Assembly (NCBI GenBank): GCA_024867545.1
Contig: JANFNE010000004.1
Span: forward strand, 1,798,001 to 1,862,000
Length of the DNA: 64,000 bases
DNA from: Phytopythium helicoides
Lineage: Eukaryota; Oomycota; Peronosporomycetes; Pythiales; Pythiaceae
Direction: 5' to 3'
The notes under the pieces are model-generated. The model ran no database searches. It saw nothing but the letters and a program-made list of their open reading frames with translations, and was not told where the DNA came from. Both the position numbers and the translations under genes were made by a program. Numbering within the stretch: the first letter of the stretch is position 1; each line of letters opens with the position of its first letter. Below are positions 1-11,623 of this stretch, in pieces.

Positions 1-1
1 G

Positions 2-1057
2 CTGCACGACTCGTTCCGCTTTGGCGTGCAGTACTGGTCGCAGTTCATGCGGGGCTGCCCCGACATTGCGCTCGACACGCACATTTACCAGGCGTGGATG
101 AGCCCCAGCACGCAGGCGGATCTGTTCTCGAACGCGTGCCAGCAGAAGTACACCATCTCGGACATGGAGAACTCTGTCATGCCCGTCATTGTCGGCGAGT
201 GGTCGCTTGGCACGGACAACTGCGCTATGTGGCTGAACGGCTTCAACGACAACCTGCCGGGATTCCCCAACACGATCTGCAAGCTCGTCGACTGCCCCGT
301 GCACAGCACATACCTGGGCGAGGGCTTCCCGGGCACGCCTCTGGACGTGACCAAGCCGCTGCAAGGCCCTTACGGCACGGGCGTCTCGGGTCCTTCGTTT
401 GGCAAGTGCCCTGTCACGAGCGACACGTCGGTCGGCCGACAGCCCGGTGAGGACGACATTGCGTTCACGCGCCAGCTCAACCTGAAGAAGCTGAACGCGT
501 TTGCCAACGGCCACGGCTGGTACTTCTGGAACTTCAAGACGGAGTTCGACTCCAAGTGGAACTTCCTGGAGCTTGTGCGCCAGGGTGTCTTCCCCAAGAA
601 CGTTTCGGCGTACCGGCAGCACGAGGAGGTTTTCTCGGCGTGCGAGAAGGAGGACAAGGGCGACTTCCTGTGCAAGGCCAAGCGCGGCGTGCCTGCCTGG
701 GACTTGGAGAGCGGCCTCAGCTTTGCGTGCGGCGGCGGCGTCGACTGCACGAACCTCGCGGACCGGTTCCCGACACTCGAGGAGCAGTGCGACTACGTGT
801 TCAACGAGTACTGGCACCAGAACCGCGAGAAGGGAGCGACCTGCGACTTTGGTGGCTCGGCACACCTCGTCGAGGGCCCGCCGACCGCCATGGACGTGGC
901 TGTGCACAACCTTGGAGCAAGCATTGTGAGCGACGGCACGTTGGCGGCTGGCGGCCTTGTGGTCGCCGTGGCGTGCCTCGGCTCTCTCATGATCGCGAGT
1001 GTCGTGTTCGAGCGCTGGCGGAGACGCCACGCGTACGAGTCGATCGAGACGGTCTGA
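2..1057 (+). CDS. GH5 exo-1,3-beta-glucanase-like membrane protein, 5' truncated by window edge
   Basis: This is the C-terminal half of a glycoside hydrolase family 5 protein of the fungal/oomycete exo-1,3-beta-glucanase type, which trims beta-1,3-glucan in the wall. The reading frame is already open at base 2, so the N-terminus lies outside the window. The stretch IVGEWS near base 190 carries the probable GH5 nucleophile glutamate, and NGHGWYFWNFKTE near 505-545 is the conserved aromatic strand of the barrel. A cysteine-containing extension follows. One hydrophobic segment at about 940-1005 precedes a basic tail (ERWRRR), which suggests a type-I membrane anchor. It is a tandem paralogue of the next gene and closely similar over the shared part. 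The family call is firm; substrate is inferred. Confidence 0.88.
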   Translation: MHDSFRFGVQYWSQFMRGCPDIALDTHIYQAWMSPSTQADLFSNACQQKYTISDMENSVMPVIVGEWSLGTDNCAMWLNGFNDNLPGFPNTICKLVDCPVHSTYLGEGFPGTPLDVTKPLQGPYGTGVSGPSFGKCPVTSDTSVGRQPGEDDIAFTRQLNLKKLNAFANGHGWYFWNFKTEFDSKWNFLELVRQGVFPKNVSAYRQHEEVFSACEKEDKGDFLCKAKRGVPAWDLESGLSFACGGGVDCTNLADRFPTLEEQCDYVFNEYWHQNREKGATCDFGGSAHLVEGPPTAMDVAVHNLGASIVSDGTLAAGGLVVAVACLGSLMIASVVFERWRRRHAYESIETV

Positions 1058-2976
1058 GTGGCATCTGGACGTGCATGAATGTGAGTGGAAGTTTGCGTAG
1101 TGAAAGTGTGCGGCGCACGCTGTAAAGCGCTGAAAATGGTACAATGAAATACATTGCTCGATTGAATACCTCGCTCCAAAATCGATGGTGCCGAAGAGCC
1201 CAAGGACCTCATGGAATCACTGGCTTTTCCATCCGTTGCCTGGAAAATGGCTGCCGCGTCCAACAACCCAGCCAGTCATCTCCGATGAGCGTAGCGGATC
1301 GATCATGAAGAGCCGTGGAGAGCAGTAATGGGTGCACAGCTTCAGTTTTGGATCCGTGTCGCTGGTGCTTGGGGTGACATCCGCTTCAAGCTGAAGCAAG
1401 TTCGGTCCATCACGCATCGAATGCTCACCAAAAATCCATGGATCGGCATGGGTAGCGCCACGAGTTCTCTGTAGTCGAGCGAGTCATAGCTAATGGAGCA
1501 AATGCGTGCTACGTTCGAGTTCAGAAAGACGCGATCTTCCGTTCTTCCGCTCTGGAACATGTACCTTCTTGCAAATTCAGCTCAGTGGTCGACCTTGCTT
1601 TGACCGCAGCAACCAGCAAAGCGGACACCGCCGTATTGAGCGCGTGGAGCTTATCGGGTCTGGAAAGACGCGATCTTTGGCACTTCATCGCTGACAACTT
1701 TTCTGAAGATCGATGGATCCACCAATGGCTGGGGTGGGATTTCCGCCCTCGCACGCACGCACGTTGCATCCACATGCCAAGAGTTGGCGTCGCTGAGACC
1801 CAGCAGCTGAGTCCGCCGTGAAGCTTTACAGTACCATCGTCAGCCTGCGCTGATGGCGAAGGCTGATGATGACCAGACCACTCTGTTCCGTTGGATGGGA
1901 TTCGCAGCCGTCATTGCAAATGGTGTGGCGCAATCACCAAACCCGAGCGTCATTGTGTGATTCCAATCATGAACCATGATGTCCCAGCACTCGGTCGAAT
2001 CGAGTGGACCGCAACGTGGTCCTGCTCGTGGGTGGCAAGAAGCTTCAAGGCGGCTTCTTCGCGAGCCATTTCACGACGCGATCTTTTAGATTTGATAAGA
2101 TACCGCTGGGCCGAGACCGCCCCCTCTGCTGTTTTCCACCGAGGATCGCAACTGAATCGAGGACACCCGCGTAACAATGGCGTCACATCGCCCGCTTGTG
2201 CATTTGGATGCAGCGAGCGCCTCGTCGTCGCCACGCACTTGCTCGCCCGCTCTCTGCGTCCGCGAGCAGCGCAGCGCCGAGCCGGAACCCGCCAAACGTT
2301 ATGAACATCATTTCGCACGAATCTCCATGCACGTAGTAGCGTCGACGGACGGTGGTACCGAGCGACTCGCAATCCAGCAGCCATCGAGGCGAGCCAACGA
2401 CACCTGCGGCATTGTCGCACAAAACTATCAAAAACGGCGAGTGGATGGATGATGTGTGTCAAGCTCATCACTAGTGAGCTCGAAAAGAACCTCGGGGGTT
2501 CATTCGTAGTTCCATGACTATCACCAGAACGCCTGCCTTGGTGTCGTGAAAGCAATAGATCGCTCATTCTCTCTCTGCCATTCGGAGCCGCCGCTCCAAC
2601 ACCAAACGTGTGGTGCATAGGCCTCACGAAAAAAGAAGTTTGGCGACAGGCAAAGCACAGTGCTAGAAGCGTGCTTGTCTTCAACTTACCTCTCATACTT
2701 TATAATCAGGCCCATGGGTTTCCCACGGGTCTCTCCACACGTTCAAAACCCGGCCCGTACATATACATTCCAACTTGACCCGGGTCAGCTCCTCCTCAAC
2801 CCGCCCGGGTTAATCCTGTCTATTTCTGCAAATTTACCCAAACCTCCCAAGCGATATCCACAATTTCGCCAAACCAGGGCCGGAAGGTTGCGATCCGCGA
2901 TCCTATGGCGACGCCACTCTGCGATTTGCTCCGTCGGCGCCAGACCTCCGCTCTCCTCGCCCTCCAGACGCTCCAG
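1058..2976. other. Intergenic region between the tandem glucanase genes
   Basis: No convincing gene. A 248-codon ATG-started frame on the minus strand (2696 down to 1950) has no recognisable domain or coding bias and is probably chance. A short direct repeat (AAAGACGCGATCTT) occurs near 1527 and 1663. The 3' part, 2715-2820, is rich in CCCGGGT-like blocks, including the palindrome GACCCGGGTC near 2778, just upstream of the second glucanase, and may be part of its promoter. Confidence 0.4.
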
Positions 2977-5289
2977 ATGCTCGTGGGCTCGCGACTCAAG
3001 GCGCTCGCCGTGCTCTGCGCGCTGGCGACGGCCGCGGCGCTGCCAGTCGGCGCGCAGGACGCCGCTCCGCCGCTCAACAACGACCCTCCGCCGGCCGAGA
3101 CGCAGGCGCCGGCGCCCACGGACGCTCCTGTCGTGACGGATGCTCCGGCGACGGATGCGCCTGACGTGACGGCTGCTCCTATTACTGTTGCGCCGGTGGA
3201 CATTGGGCAGCCGTCGACGGCCGCGCCGGTGGTTGAGGTGCCGCCCACGGACGCCCCCAAGCCCACGGAGGAGGTCAAGCACGACGCCGAGTGGTACTGG
3301 AAGTTCGGCGAGGATCCGCGGTACAGCGCCGAGCACGGCAACTTTGCCAACTTTGTGCCCAACGACGACAACCAGACGTGCTCGCAGGATACGCACTCGA
3401 CGCCCTTCAACAAGCAGGTCCGCGGCGTCAACCTCGGCGGATGGCTCGTGCTCGAGCCATGGCTCACGCCCACGCTCTTCTACCAGTTCCTGAGCACGCA
3501 GGAGCGCTTTGGAGACAAGGCGCCGGAGAAGACCGCCATGGATATCTACACCTTCTGCACGGCGCTCGGCAAGGAGGAGGCCAACCGCCAACTCCGCGTG
3601 CACTGGGCTAACTGGGTCACGGAGAAGGACATTGCCGACCTGGCCGGCGCTGGCATCAACTCGCTGCGCGTCCCCGTTGGTGACTGGATGTTCAACCCGT
3701 ACGAGCCCTACATTGGTTGCACGGACGGTGCCGTTGAGGAGCTCGACCGCGTCGCCGACCTCGCGTACCAGTACGGCATTGACATCCTCATCGACATTCA
3801 CGGTCTCATTGGCTCGCAGAACGGATTCGACAACAGTGGCAAGACCACGGCCTGTCAAGTGGACCTCGATTGCCAGCACGCAGCCCGTGGGATCCACCAC
3901 TTTCGAGCACTGGCCCATCGCCAGGCTGAGTGGGCTGGTACTTCGACACCGAGCTCCACAACTACACGTCCATCAACTACGACAACCTGAACCACTCGGT
4001 CGCTGCCGTTGAGGCTATCATCAACCGCTACGCCGGCCACCCGGCGATTCCTTGGTCTCCAGCCTGTCAACGAGCCGTGGGAGCTCACGCCCATCCAGGT
4101 GCTCAAGGACTACTACTGGAAGTCGTACAAGCGCGTCAAGGCTGTCGCTCCTCACTGGAAGTTCGTGCTGCATGACTCGTTCCGCTTCGGACTGCAGTTC
4201 TGGGCCGACTTTATGCGTGGCTGCCCCGATATCGCTCTTGACACGCACATTTACCAGGCGTGGATGAACCCGGGCACGCAGGCCGACTTCTTCTCGAACG
4301 CGTGCCAGCAGAAGTACACGATCGCCGACATGGAGAACGCTCTGATGCCTGTTATCGTTGGTGAGTGGTCAGTCGGCACGGACAACTGCGCCATGTGGCT
4401 GAACGGCTTCAACGACAACCTGCCGGGCTTCCCGAAGGTTCTTTGCCACCTGGCGGACTGCCCCATCGACAGCACGTACCTCGGCAAGGGTTTCCCGGGC
4501 ACTCCTCTGGACGTGACCAAGCCGATCCAGGGACCGTACGGCACGGGTATGTCTGGCCCGTCGTTCGGAAAGTGCCCCGTCACGAGCCAGTCAGCGTTCG
4601 GCCAGGAGGATGACATCAAGTTCACGCGCAGCCTGACGCTCAAGAAGCTGAATGCGTTCGCAAACGGCCACGGCTGGTACTTCTGGAACTTCAAGACGGA
4701 GTTTGCCACGAAGTGGGACTTCCTTGCTCTCGTGCGCCAGGGTGCGTTCCCCAAGAACGTGTCGTACTACGAGGAGGCCGACGAGGTGTTCACGGCATGT
4801 GAGAAGGAGGACAAGGGCGACTTTGTGTGCGCTGCCAAGCGTGGCGTCAAGCGCGTTGAGCTCGAGAACGGTCTGGCTTACGCCTGTAACGCGGATGGCG
4901 TGGACTGCTCGGACATCAAGAAGCGCTTCCTGACGCTCGAGGAGCAGTGCGACTGGGCCTTCAACGAGTACTGGCACCTGAACCGCGAGAAGGGCGCGAC
5001 CTGCGATTTCGGTGGCGCTGCCCACCTGCTCAACACGCCGTTCAACAAGCCGAGCATCCCGCAGGCACGCATTGGCAAGGACGTTCCCACGCCGGCGCCG
5101 ACCAAGCAGTCGAAGGTTGCCAAGGCCGGACACATTGTCGCGACTGCTGCCAAGTGGGGCATTGGCGCGATCCTCGGCGTGAGCCTGCTGGCGCTCATCG
5201 CGTGTGGCATTGCAGTGTTCGCCGTGTACCGCTGGCGCCGCAACCGCAACATGCGTGGCGAGTACTCGCCCATCGGCGGCGGCCGCTAG
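2977..5289 (+). CDS. GH5 exo-1,3-beta-glucanase-like membrane protein (frame broken by three indels)
   Basis: A full-length GH5 exo-1,3-beta-glucanase homologue of about 769 residues. I chose the ATG at 2977 because it opens directly into a signal peptide (hydrophobic core LKALAVLCALATAAAL); an in-frame ATG at 2905 would add 24 residues before it. A Pro/Thr/Ala linker with TDAP repeats (3118-3290) leads to the catalytic domain. Motifs seen: GVNLGGWLVLEPW near 3430, the acid/base glutamate in LQPVNEPW near 4060, and the nucleophile in IVGEWS near 4350. A C-terminal hydrophobic span (5155-5230) and basic tail mirror the upstream paralogue. The frame shifts three times within 200 bp (about 3853, 3925 and 4050). 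Each is explained by one extra base and together they restore the frame, so sequence error is likelier than decay. Confidence 0.87.
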
Positions 5290-5888
5290 GCTTTGGCAGT
5301 GGACATGCATTTTGATGCATGACGTTCGCAGGACAAACTAGGTGGGTGGAGTGAGATCGATTGGAGGCGATCCAGCAAGTAATCGAATACATAGGCACTT
5401 TTTTGCGATCAATCTTCGTCGGTCGAGTGGTTCCATTCCATCAGTCGAGCGGAAGTGACGATGATAGGCAAGTTGAAGTGATGTGGATCGCGCTGACGTT
5501 GACGGTGGAGCGCCTCACATGACAGTCTGCGACACCGAGTGGGTCCGTGCATCCTTCCTACCCGATTGATGCAGCTTCCCTCGGAATCTTTTCCCCGTGT
5601 TTCATGAGTTTTCTAAATCAGTGTTTCATTCCTCAGCGGTTACAATCTCACACGCAAAATCAAGATATAATGGTCCAATGTATTATATTTTGGTTAGCTC
5701 AAAATGAACCCACTGATACAAAATCTAAAATGGCGGCCCCTCATTGGTCCACGTACTTGAGCTCCTCGCCGAGCGAAACTGGTGGCTGCAAATGACTGGA
5801 AGCGTGCCTCCCCTCCATAGCCGCCACTTTGGAATTCGCTTCCAACCTCACCTCCCCCCTCCTTCTCTTCAAGCCTCTTCAAGCTACG
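5290..5888. other. Intergenic region upstream of AHCY
   Basis: About 600 bp without a supported gene. It contains AT-rich sequence around 5640-5700 and a CCAAT-type box (CATTGGTCC) near 5743, about 145 bp before the AHCY start, followed by a pyrimidine-rich stretch (5840-5880) that is probably the 5' leader. Confidence 0.4.
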
Positions 5889-7335
<1,447 letters not shown>

Positions 7336-7558
7336 ATGCTTTTTGCAGCTACTAGCGCGTGACGCTAAACGCGTTGGCGTTTGCGCCGGCCGCGTCTACC
7401 ACTTGGTAGCTCGCCGCCTCTAGTGCGTAAATCCTAACGCCGTCGTCCGGAGGGACAGTCAATGCAACACCCTTCTTGCTTTTGCTTTCATCCTCATCTC
7501 TTTCGTTCCATTACATGTTTTGCTGTCCAAAGCTAGCCATCCGTTGCAACGCCGGGCT
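7336..7558. other. Convergent 3' region between AHCY and the SNARE gene
   Basis: A 220-bp gap between two convergent genes. An imperfect inverted repeat around 7360-7400 (ACGCTAAACGCG against CGTTTGCGC) could act in 3'-end formation. No gene is seen. Confidence 0.3.
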
Positions 7559-7984
7559 CTAGATGACGAGCACGACGATCAACGCCACTGCGAGGAGCGC
7601 GATGATGATGTAGTAGACGCACAAGTCGCGGTGACGGCTGTTGACCTTGCGAGCACGTTGCGTCTGCACCTGCACTTCTTCCTCGGCGCTTGTGATGCTG
7701 ACTGCGATGTGGTCGATCATGGCGTTCTGCGCCTGCACTTCTTCGTTCGCAGCCTCTGCGTGGTGCTTCAGTCTCACGACTCCCGCGTGGATCATGTCCA
7801 GCTGCCGATCCTGTCTCCATTTGCATGACATTCGAAGCGACCATTAGATACAAAGGAAGATGATGCAATAAAGAAAAGTTCGTGCCTGCTCTTGGAGGTT
7901 GCGAGCCATACGCTCCTGCAGTCGAGGCGTGCCTCCGTCTTCGTATTCCGTGTCGCCACCAGCTCCAGAGCCCGAGAGCTCCAT
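7559..7984 (-). CDS. Small Qc-type SNARE (syntaxin-8/SYP5-like), tail-anchored
   Basis: A 116-residue tail-anchored SNARE acting in membrane fusion. The first exon (7984-7886) gives an acidic leader and LQERMARNLQEQ. The second (7810-7559) holds the heptad-patterned SNARE helix with a central glutamine in EEVQAQNAMID, followed by a basic stop and a C-terminal membrane anchor (VYYIIIALLAVALIVVLVI). Joining the exons in phase 0 reconstitutes a continuous SNARE motif. The intron, 7811-7885, begins with GC rather than GT, so this would be a GC-AG intron, unless a base is wrong. The lack of an N-terminal regulatory domain and the heptad pattern favour a Qc or Bet1-like class; exact compartment is unknown. 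Confidence 0.78.
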
Positions 7985-8139
7985 GGCGATCGAGGCCTTC
8001 TTCTCTCTGCTGCTTTTGTTTGGTTCTGAGCAACAAGGAGAACCAGGGCCGTCGCGTCCCACAAAGAGCAAAAGACCCCGAAATACTTGATGCGCATCAT
8101 GAATGGTCAAGACAACTATATTTGGGAATCTAGGATCGG

Positions 8140-9273
8140 CTAGTTGCTGCTGCCATTGCCGCCGCCCATGTACTTCTTGAAGCGGGGCAATGGGCAGCTC
8201 GCTCTTGGCGCTCTTGGTCTGATGGAACAGGTTGGCAGGCTTGGGCAGCAGCTCGAGGGATGACACACGGCCCTTGAAAAACTGAAGCGTGCGCAGCGAC
8301 TGGCGGCTGACTGCGTCCCACACACGGACAGCTCCACGGTCGTCGCCAGAGATGAGGAAGGCACCGCTAGTATCCACCCTGCAGCACCTGTGATCTCGCC
8401 TTCGTGGCCTTCAAAGGCATCAGGTAGCCGGGCTCCTCCGTTGGCCTCCCACACCGCACCATTCACACTCGAAGCAGCCAAACGTGCGTGTGCAGCCGTA
8501 ACGCTACTGGCAGCGGCGTTCAGGTCGAGCGTATAGATTCGGCCGTCTCCACAGCCCATGAACAGGCGATGCTCCATGGCGTCGGCGACGCAGGCGTTGA
8601 CGTGGGACGGGCACGAGACGGTGAAGAGCGACTGCGAGGAGGCCAGGCTCCAGATCTTGCACGTGCGGTCGAGTGAGGCCGTGTAGATGCGCGCGTTGAC
8701 ACCTCCGCGTCCGACGTGCAGGTCGGTGACTGGCAGCGCGTGCTCGGTGAAGGAGCGCATGGGGAGCAGTCCCTGCTGGAAGCTGGAGCTCACGTCTGGC
8801 TCGTCCAGGATGTCCACGAGCCTCCAGACGTGCACAACAGCATCCTCTCCGGCCGTCACAAGATGTGAGTCATCGCTCGTGAGCGCCAGCGCCGACACAG
8901 CCTTGTAGTGCGCGTCGAACACGAGCACGAGCTCGCCCGTCTTGACGTCCCACACGTACACCTTGCCCGAGCTGCCGCCCGCGAACAGGAAGTTGCCGCA
9001 CTTGGTAGCCACCACAGGCCCCAGCGGCTCAGCCACATGGCACTTGAACGCCGGCACGTCCTTGCCCCACGCAAGTAGATGCACCGCGAGCTTCCCAGCC
9101 TGCGCCACCGCCACATGACCCGATCGAGCGATAGCAGCGGCGCCAGAGCGCGCCGCGCGGTTCTGTTTGAAGACGAAGAGCTGCCCGCCGGTCGCAGCGT
9201 CGGCCACGAGCACGTCGGGCTCCTGGCTGGAGCCCAGCAGCAGCACGAGGCCCGTCAGCGCGCTCGTCGACAT
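8140..9273 (-). CDS. WDR18: WDR18/Ipi3-like WD40 protein (60S ribosome maturation)
   Basis: A WD40 protein of about 377 residues matching WDR18 (yeast Ipi3), part of the Rix1/PELP1 complex in pre-60S ITS2 processing. WD repeats with DVKTGELVLVFDAHYKAVSAL, LVTAGEDAVVHVWRL, IYTASLDRTCKIWSL and ISGDDRGAVRVWD can be followed through the protein. The C-terminal LPLPRFKKYMGG matches the SLPLPHF-type segment conserved in WDR18. The start is the ATG at 9273, just after the divergent promoter shared with THUMPD1. Two compensating one-base indels (about 8379 and 8195) put the last WD repeat in another frame and then restore it. Function is from family knowledge. Confidence 0.88.
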   Translation of the reverse strand: MSTSALTGLVLLLGSSQEPDVLVADAATGGQLFVFKQNRAARSGAAAIARSGHVAVAQAGKLAVHLLAWGKDVPAFKCHVAEPLGPVVATKCGNFLFAGGSSGKVYVWDVKTGELVLVFDAHYKAVSALALTSDDSHLVTAGEDAVVHVWRLVDILDEPDVSSSFQQGLLPMRSFTEHALPVTDLHVGRGGVNARIYTASLDRTCKIWSLASSQSLFTVSCPSHVNACVADAMEHRLFMGCGDGRIYTLDLNAAASSVTAAHARLAASSVNGAVWEANGGARLPDAFEGHEGEITGAAGWILAVPSSSLATTVELSVCGTQSAASRCARFSFSRAVCHPSSCCPSLPTCSIRPRAPRASCPLPRFKKYMGGGNGSSN

Positions 9274-9430
9274 GGCAGCAAGGTGCTCGAGGCGGCAATG
9301 CCGGCAGCCAGCCACTTTTCGACTGGAAGCGGAAAATTCGCATTTTGATTGGTTGAAAATAGAGTTTGTAGTGTTTTGATTGGCTGAAAGGACGGCGGAG
9401 ACGCCCGAGAGGGCACAATCGGAAGCGAAC
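9274..9430. promoter_or_regulatory. Divergent promoter with paired CCAAT boxes (WDR18 / THUMPD1)
   Basis: Only 157 bp separate two divergent genes. The gap contains two CCAAT-type boxes in the same orientation, GATTGGTTG at 9347 and GATTGGCTG at 9378, exactly 31 bp apart. Two RNA-maturation genes sharing one promoter suggests co-regulation. Confidence 0.6.
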
Positions 9431-10549
9431 ATGGCTGGAGAGGACGCGGCCGGCAAGAAGCGCGGCGGACGGCCCTGGGTGCACGCCAAGGGCGACGGCA
9501 AGCGCCACAAGGGCGCGCTGGGCGCGGCGGCCACGGCCAAAGGCGCGCGTGCCGTGCTGGTGACGTGCGACAAGACCAAGGAGCGCCAGAGCGTGCGCGA
9601 CGCGCTGAATCTGCTGAATGAAGCGGCCGACAAGAACTTTCCGAGCGCGGAGAAGGCCGAGGAGGAGCAGGAGGAGCAGGAGGAGCAGGGCGACAAGGAG
9701 GAGGCTGCGGGAGGAGCCAAGTCGGTGCAGGAGATGCTGCAGGAGGAGGTGGCCGCGCTCAAGCAGGACGCCAAGAAGCGCCAGACTGGACGCTTCACGG
9801 CACTCGACACGGGCGTCAAGGGCGTCATCCTGGTGCAGATCCAGGACGAGCAGCTGTCCCCGGTGGCGCTGCTGGACAAGGTGTTTGAGGAGGTGGAGCA
9901 GACGAAGGAGTTCCCCTCGCGTTTTATCAACCGCCTGATCCCGCTCGAGCGCGTTGGGTACTCGGGTGTCGACGAGATCCGCGAGATGGCGCGTCCGATC
10001 ATTGAGGAGCATCTCGCCGAGTACAAGAAGCAGTTTGAGGGCAAGGATGAGGTCCCACCGCTCGAAGTGCCTTAGCTGATCTTTGCCTGTGAAGAGAGAT
10101 GTGAACTGACTGACATGGGCTTCTGCTCTTGTAGTATGCGGTTGAGATCAAGCGCCGCAACTGCACGGGTCTCAAGACCATGGATGTGATTAACGCGCTG
10201 GCTGAGCTCGTGGGCACGGAGCACAAGGTGAACCTGACGACCCCGAAGAGTGTCATCCTCGTCGAGATCTTCCGGGTGAGTGGATAACACTCGAGCTGTT
10301 TTGCAAGTGAATGGATCTGACCCTCCTTGTGCCTGGGAACAGAACACGTGCGGTGTGAGCGTCGTGACGGGCTTCCACCGATACAAGAAGTTCAACGTGC
10401 GGTCCATCATAGATCCACCTGTGTCGACCAAGCCCAAGGAGAAGGAGGCTGGTGACAAAAAGTCCGAGCCTAAGGAGGACGCCAAGAGTGGCGAGGATGA
10501 GTCGAAGGTCGCTGCCGAGGGAGCTGCCGACAAGGCTGACGAAGAATAG
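9431..10549 (+). CDS. THUMPD1: THUMPD1/Tan1-like tRNA acetylation adaptor
   Basis: THUMP-domain protein of about 327 residues, homologue of yeast Tan1 and human THUMPD1, which presents tRNA-Ser/Leu to the NAT10/Kre33 acetyltransferase for ac4C12 formation. Three exons: 9431-10066, 10135-10275 and 10343-10549, with GT-AG introns. Using the earlier GT at 10052 instead would shorten exon 1 by five codons. Seen in order: a basic RPWVHAKGDGKRHKG leader, an EQEEQEEQ acidic stretch, the TGVKGVILVQI strand, SRFINRLIPLERVGYS, and IKRRNCTGLKTMDVINAL in exon 2, where the THUMP core ends. The tail is charged and low-complexity (KEKEAGDKKSEPKED). The frame is intact throughout. Confidence 0.92.
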
Positions 10550-11326
10550 AGCTACACCAGGTCAGGAAACTGGGGTGATTGATCATAGCAATGAATCGAA
10601 TTGATGGAGAGTTTAGCTGTATTTGATGCGGATATGTGAACGAGCAGCGACATGGGGCAGGCAGATTGGATCGGATTGTTGTTGTCCTTGGTTTCTCACG
10701 CTAACTCGGAAAATGTAGATAAGGAAATTGTTTGGTCGATCGTCACCTCCAGTCTCCTGCCGAGCGTACTCATGCAGCCTCTAACCATACAACATACACA
10801 GCTCACCTTCATGGATCTTCACGAGAGAGGCGCGGTGGGAACTGGGTCAGATTACAGCTCTCTGTCACGTGAAATCCGTGAATGTAGATAAGGAAATTGT
10901 GGATGATCATCACCCCCAGTCCCTCCGCGCCTCCCAAGTCCTGCCCGACCCTGCCGTCCTGTGTCCAAGATGGCGTCGTAGCCACCTCCTGCGTCCTGTC
11001 CTGCCCACCTGCTCTACCACACGACGAACGATCCACCGCAAGAGACCACTCATCCAACGCAGCAACGTCTCGCTTCCCCAAAAGTCAACTTTATATAAAG
11101 TTGCACTTTGTTCTCGCGAGGCTCCGCGGGGGAGGTGGCAGCTAGCGAGCCCGCGCTCCGGTAACAGAGCGCAGGGCCGCACGGCAACTCGTTGGAGCCG
11201 CCAGCCGCCGCTCCGTTCATCCCGCCTGGAGCGTTAACCTAGCGACCGCCGTGCAACATTATTCCTCCTGTTGGACATCCAAGCGGAGACCGGGTCAGTT
11301 CATCCTGTACCGTAGGGGGCGAGGAG
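10550..11326. other. Intergenic region with a 20-bp direct repeat
   Basis: No supported gene between THUMPD1 and eL29. The 20-mer AATGTAGATAAGGAAATTGT occurs at 10712 and again at 10880. In both places it is followed within a few bases by similar CA/CT-rich sequence (GATCGTCACCTCCAGT against GATCATCACCCCCAGT), so about 50 bp are duplicated 168 bp apart. Confidence 0.5.
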
Positions 11327-11623
11327 CTACGCGTCGCGCACCTTCTTGTTCTTGTTGGCGTGCTTCTTGTTGTACTTCTTGGCCCAGTGCTGGTTGCGCA
11401 GGAACTTGGGGTCAAGCTGTCGTGACACGAGCACAAGAGGAGAGAGAGAGAGAGAGAGCGTGTGTGAACGTGAGCTGAGGGCTGCAAGCGACGCCTAGAG
11501 AACGCGAGAGCGCGCACGTACGCCGCGGCTCGAGTAGAAGCGGTGGTTCTTCGGCTTCTTGATACCGTTGCGGTGCGCCTTGACCGTGTTGTTACGGGCC
11601 GTGTGGTTCTTCTGCTTGACCAT
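11327..11623 (-). CDS. RPL29: 60S ribosomal protein eL29
   Basis: Small basic ribosomal protein of 63 residues, a component of the large subunit near the subunit interface. Exon 1 (11623-11522) encodes [20 protein letters not shown] and the FYSSRG segment; exon 2 (11416-11327) gives [19 protein letters not shown] and the lysine-rich end. The intron 11417-11521 has GT(ACGT) and CAG borders and carries a (GA)n run on the plus strand. The family hallmark KNHT-N...KKP...DPKF is complete and the frame is intact. Confidence 0.96.
11439..11459. repeat. (GA)n microsatellite inside the eL29 intron
   Basis: About ten GA units read on the plus strand, i.e. (TC)n in the eL29 transcript. It lies close to the intron 3' end and could double as the polypyrimidine tract. 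Confidence 0.8.

Noticed and set aside
1950..2696. 248-codon minus-strand frame as a gene
   Set aside because: ATG start but no domain, no codon bias and no homologous feature; a frame of this length is expected by chance in GC-rich DNA.
2785..3918. Long minus-strand frame opposite the glucanase gene
   Set aside because: Antisense shadow of a GC-rich coding region; no recognisable protein.
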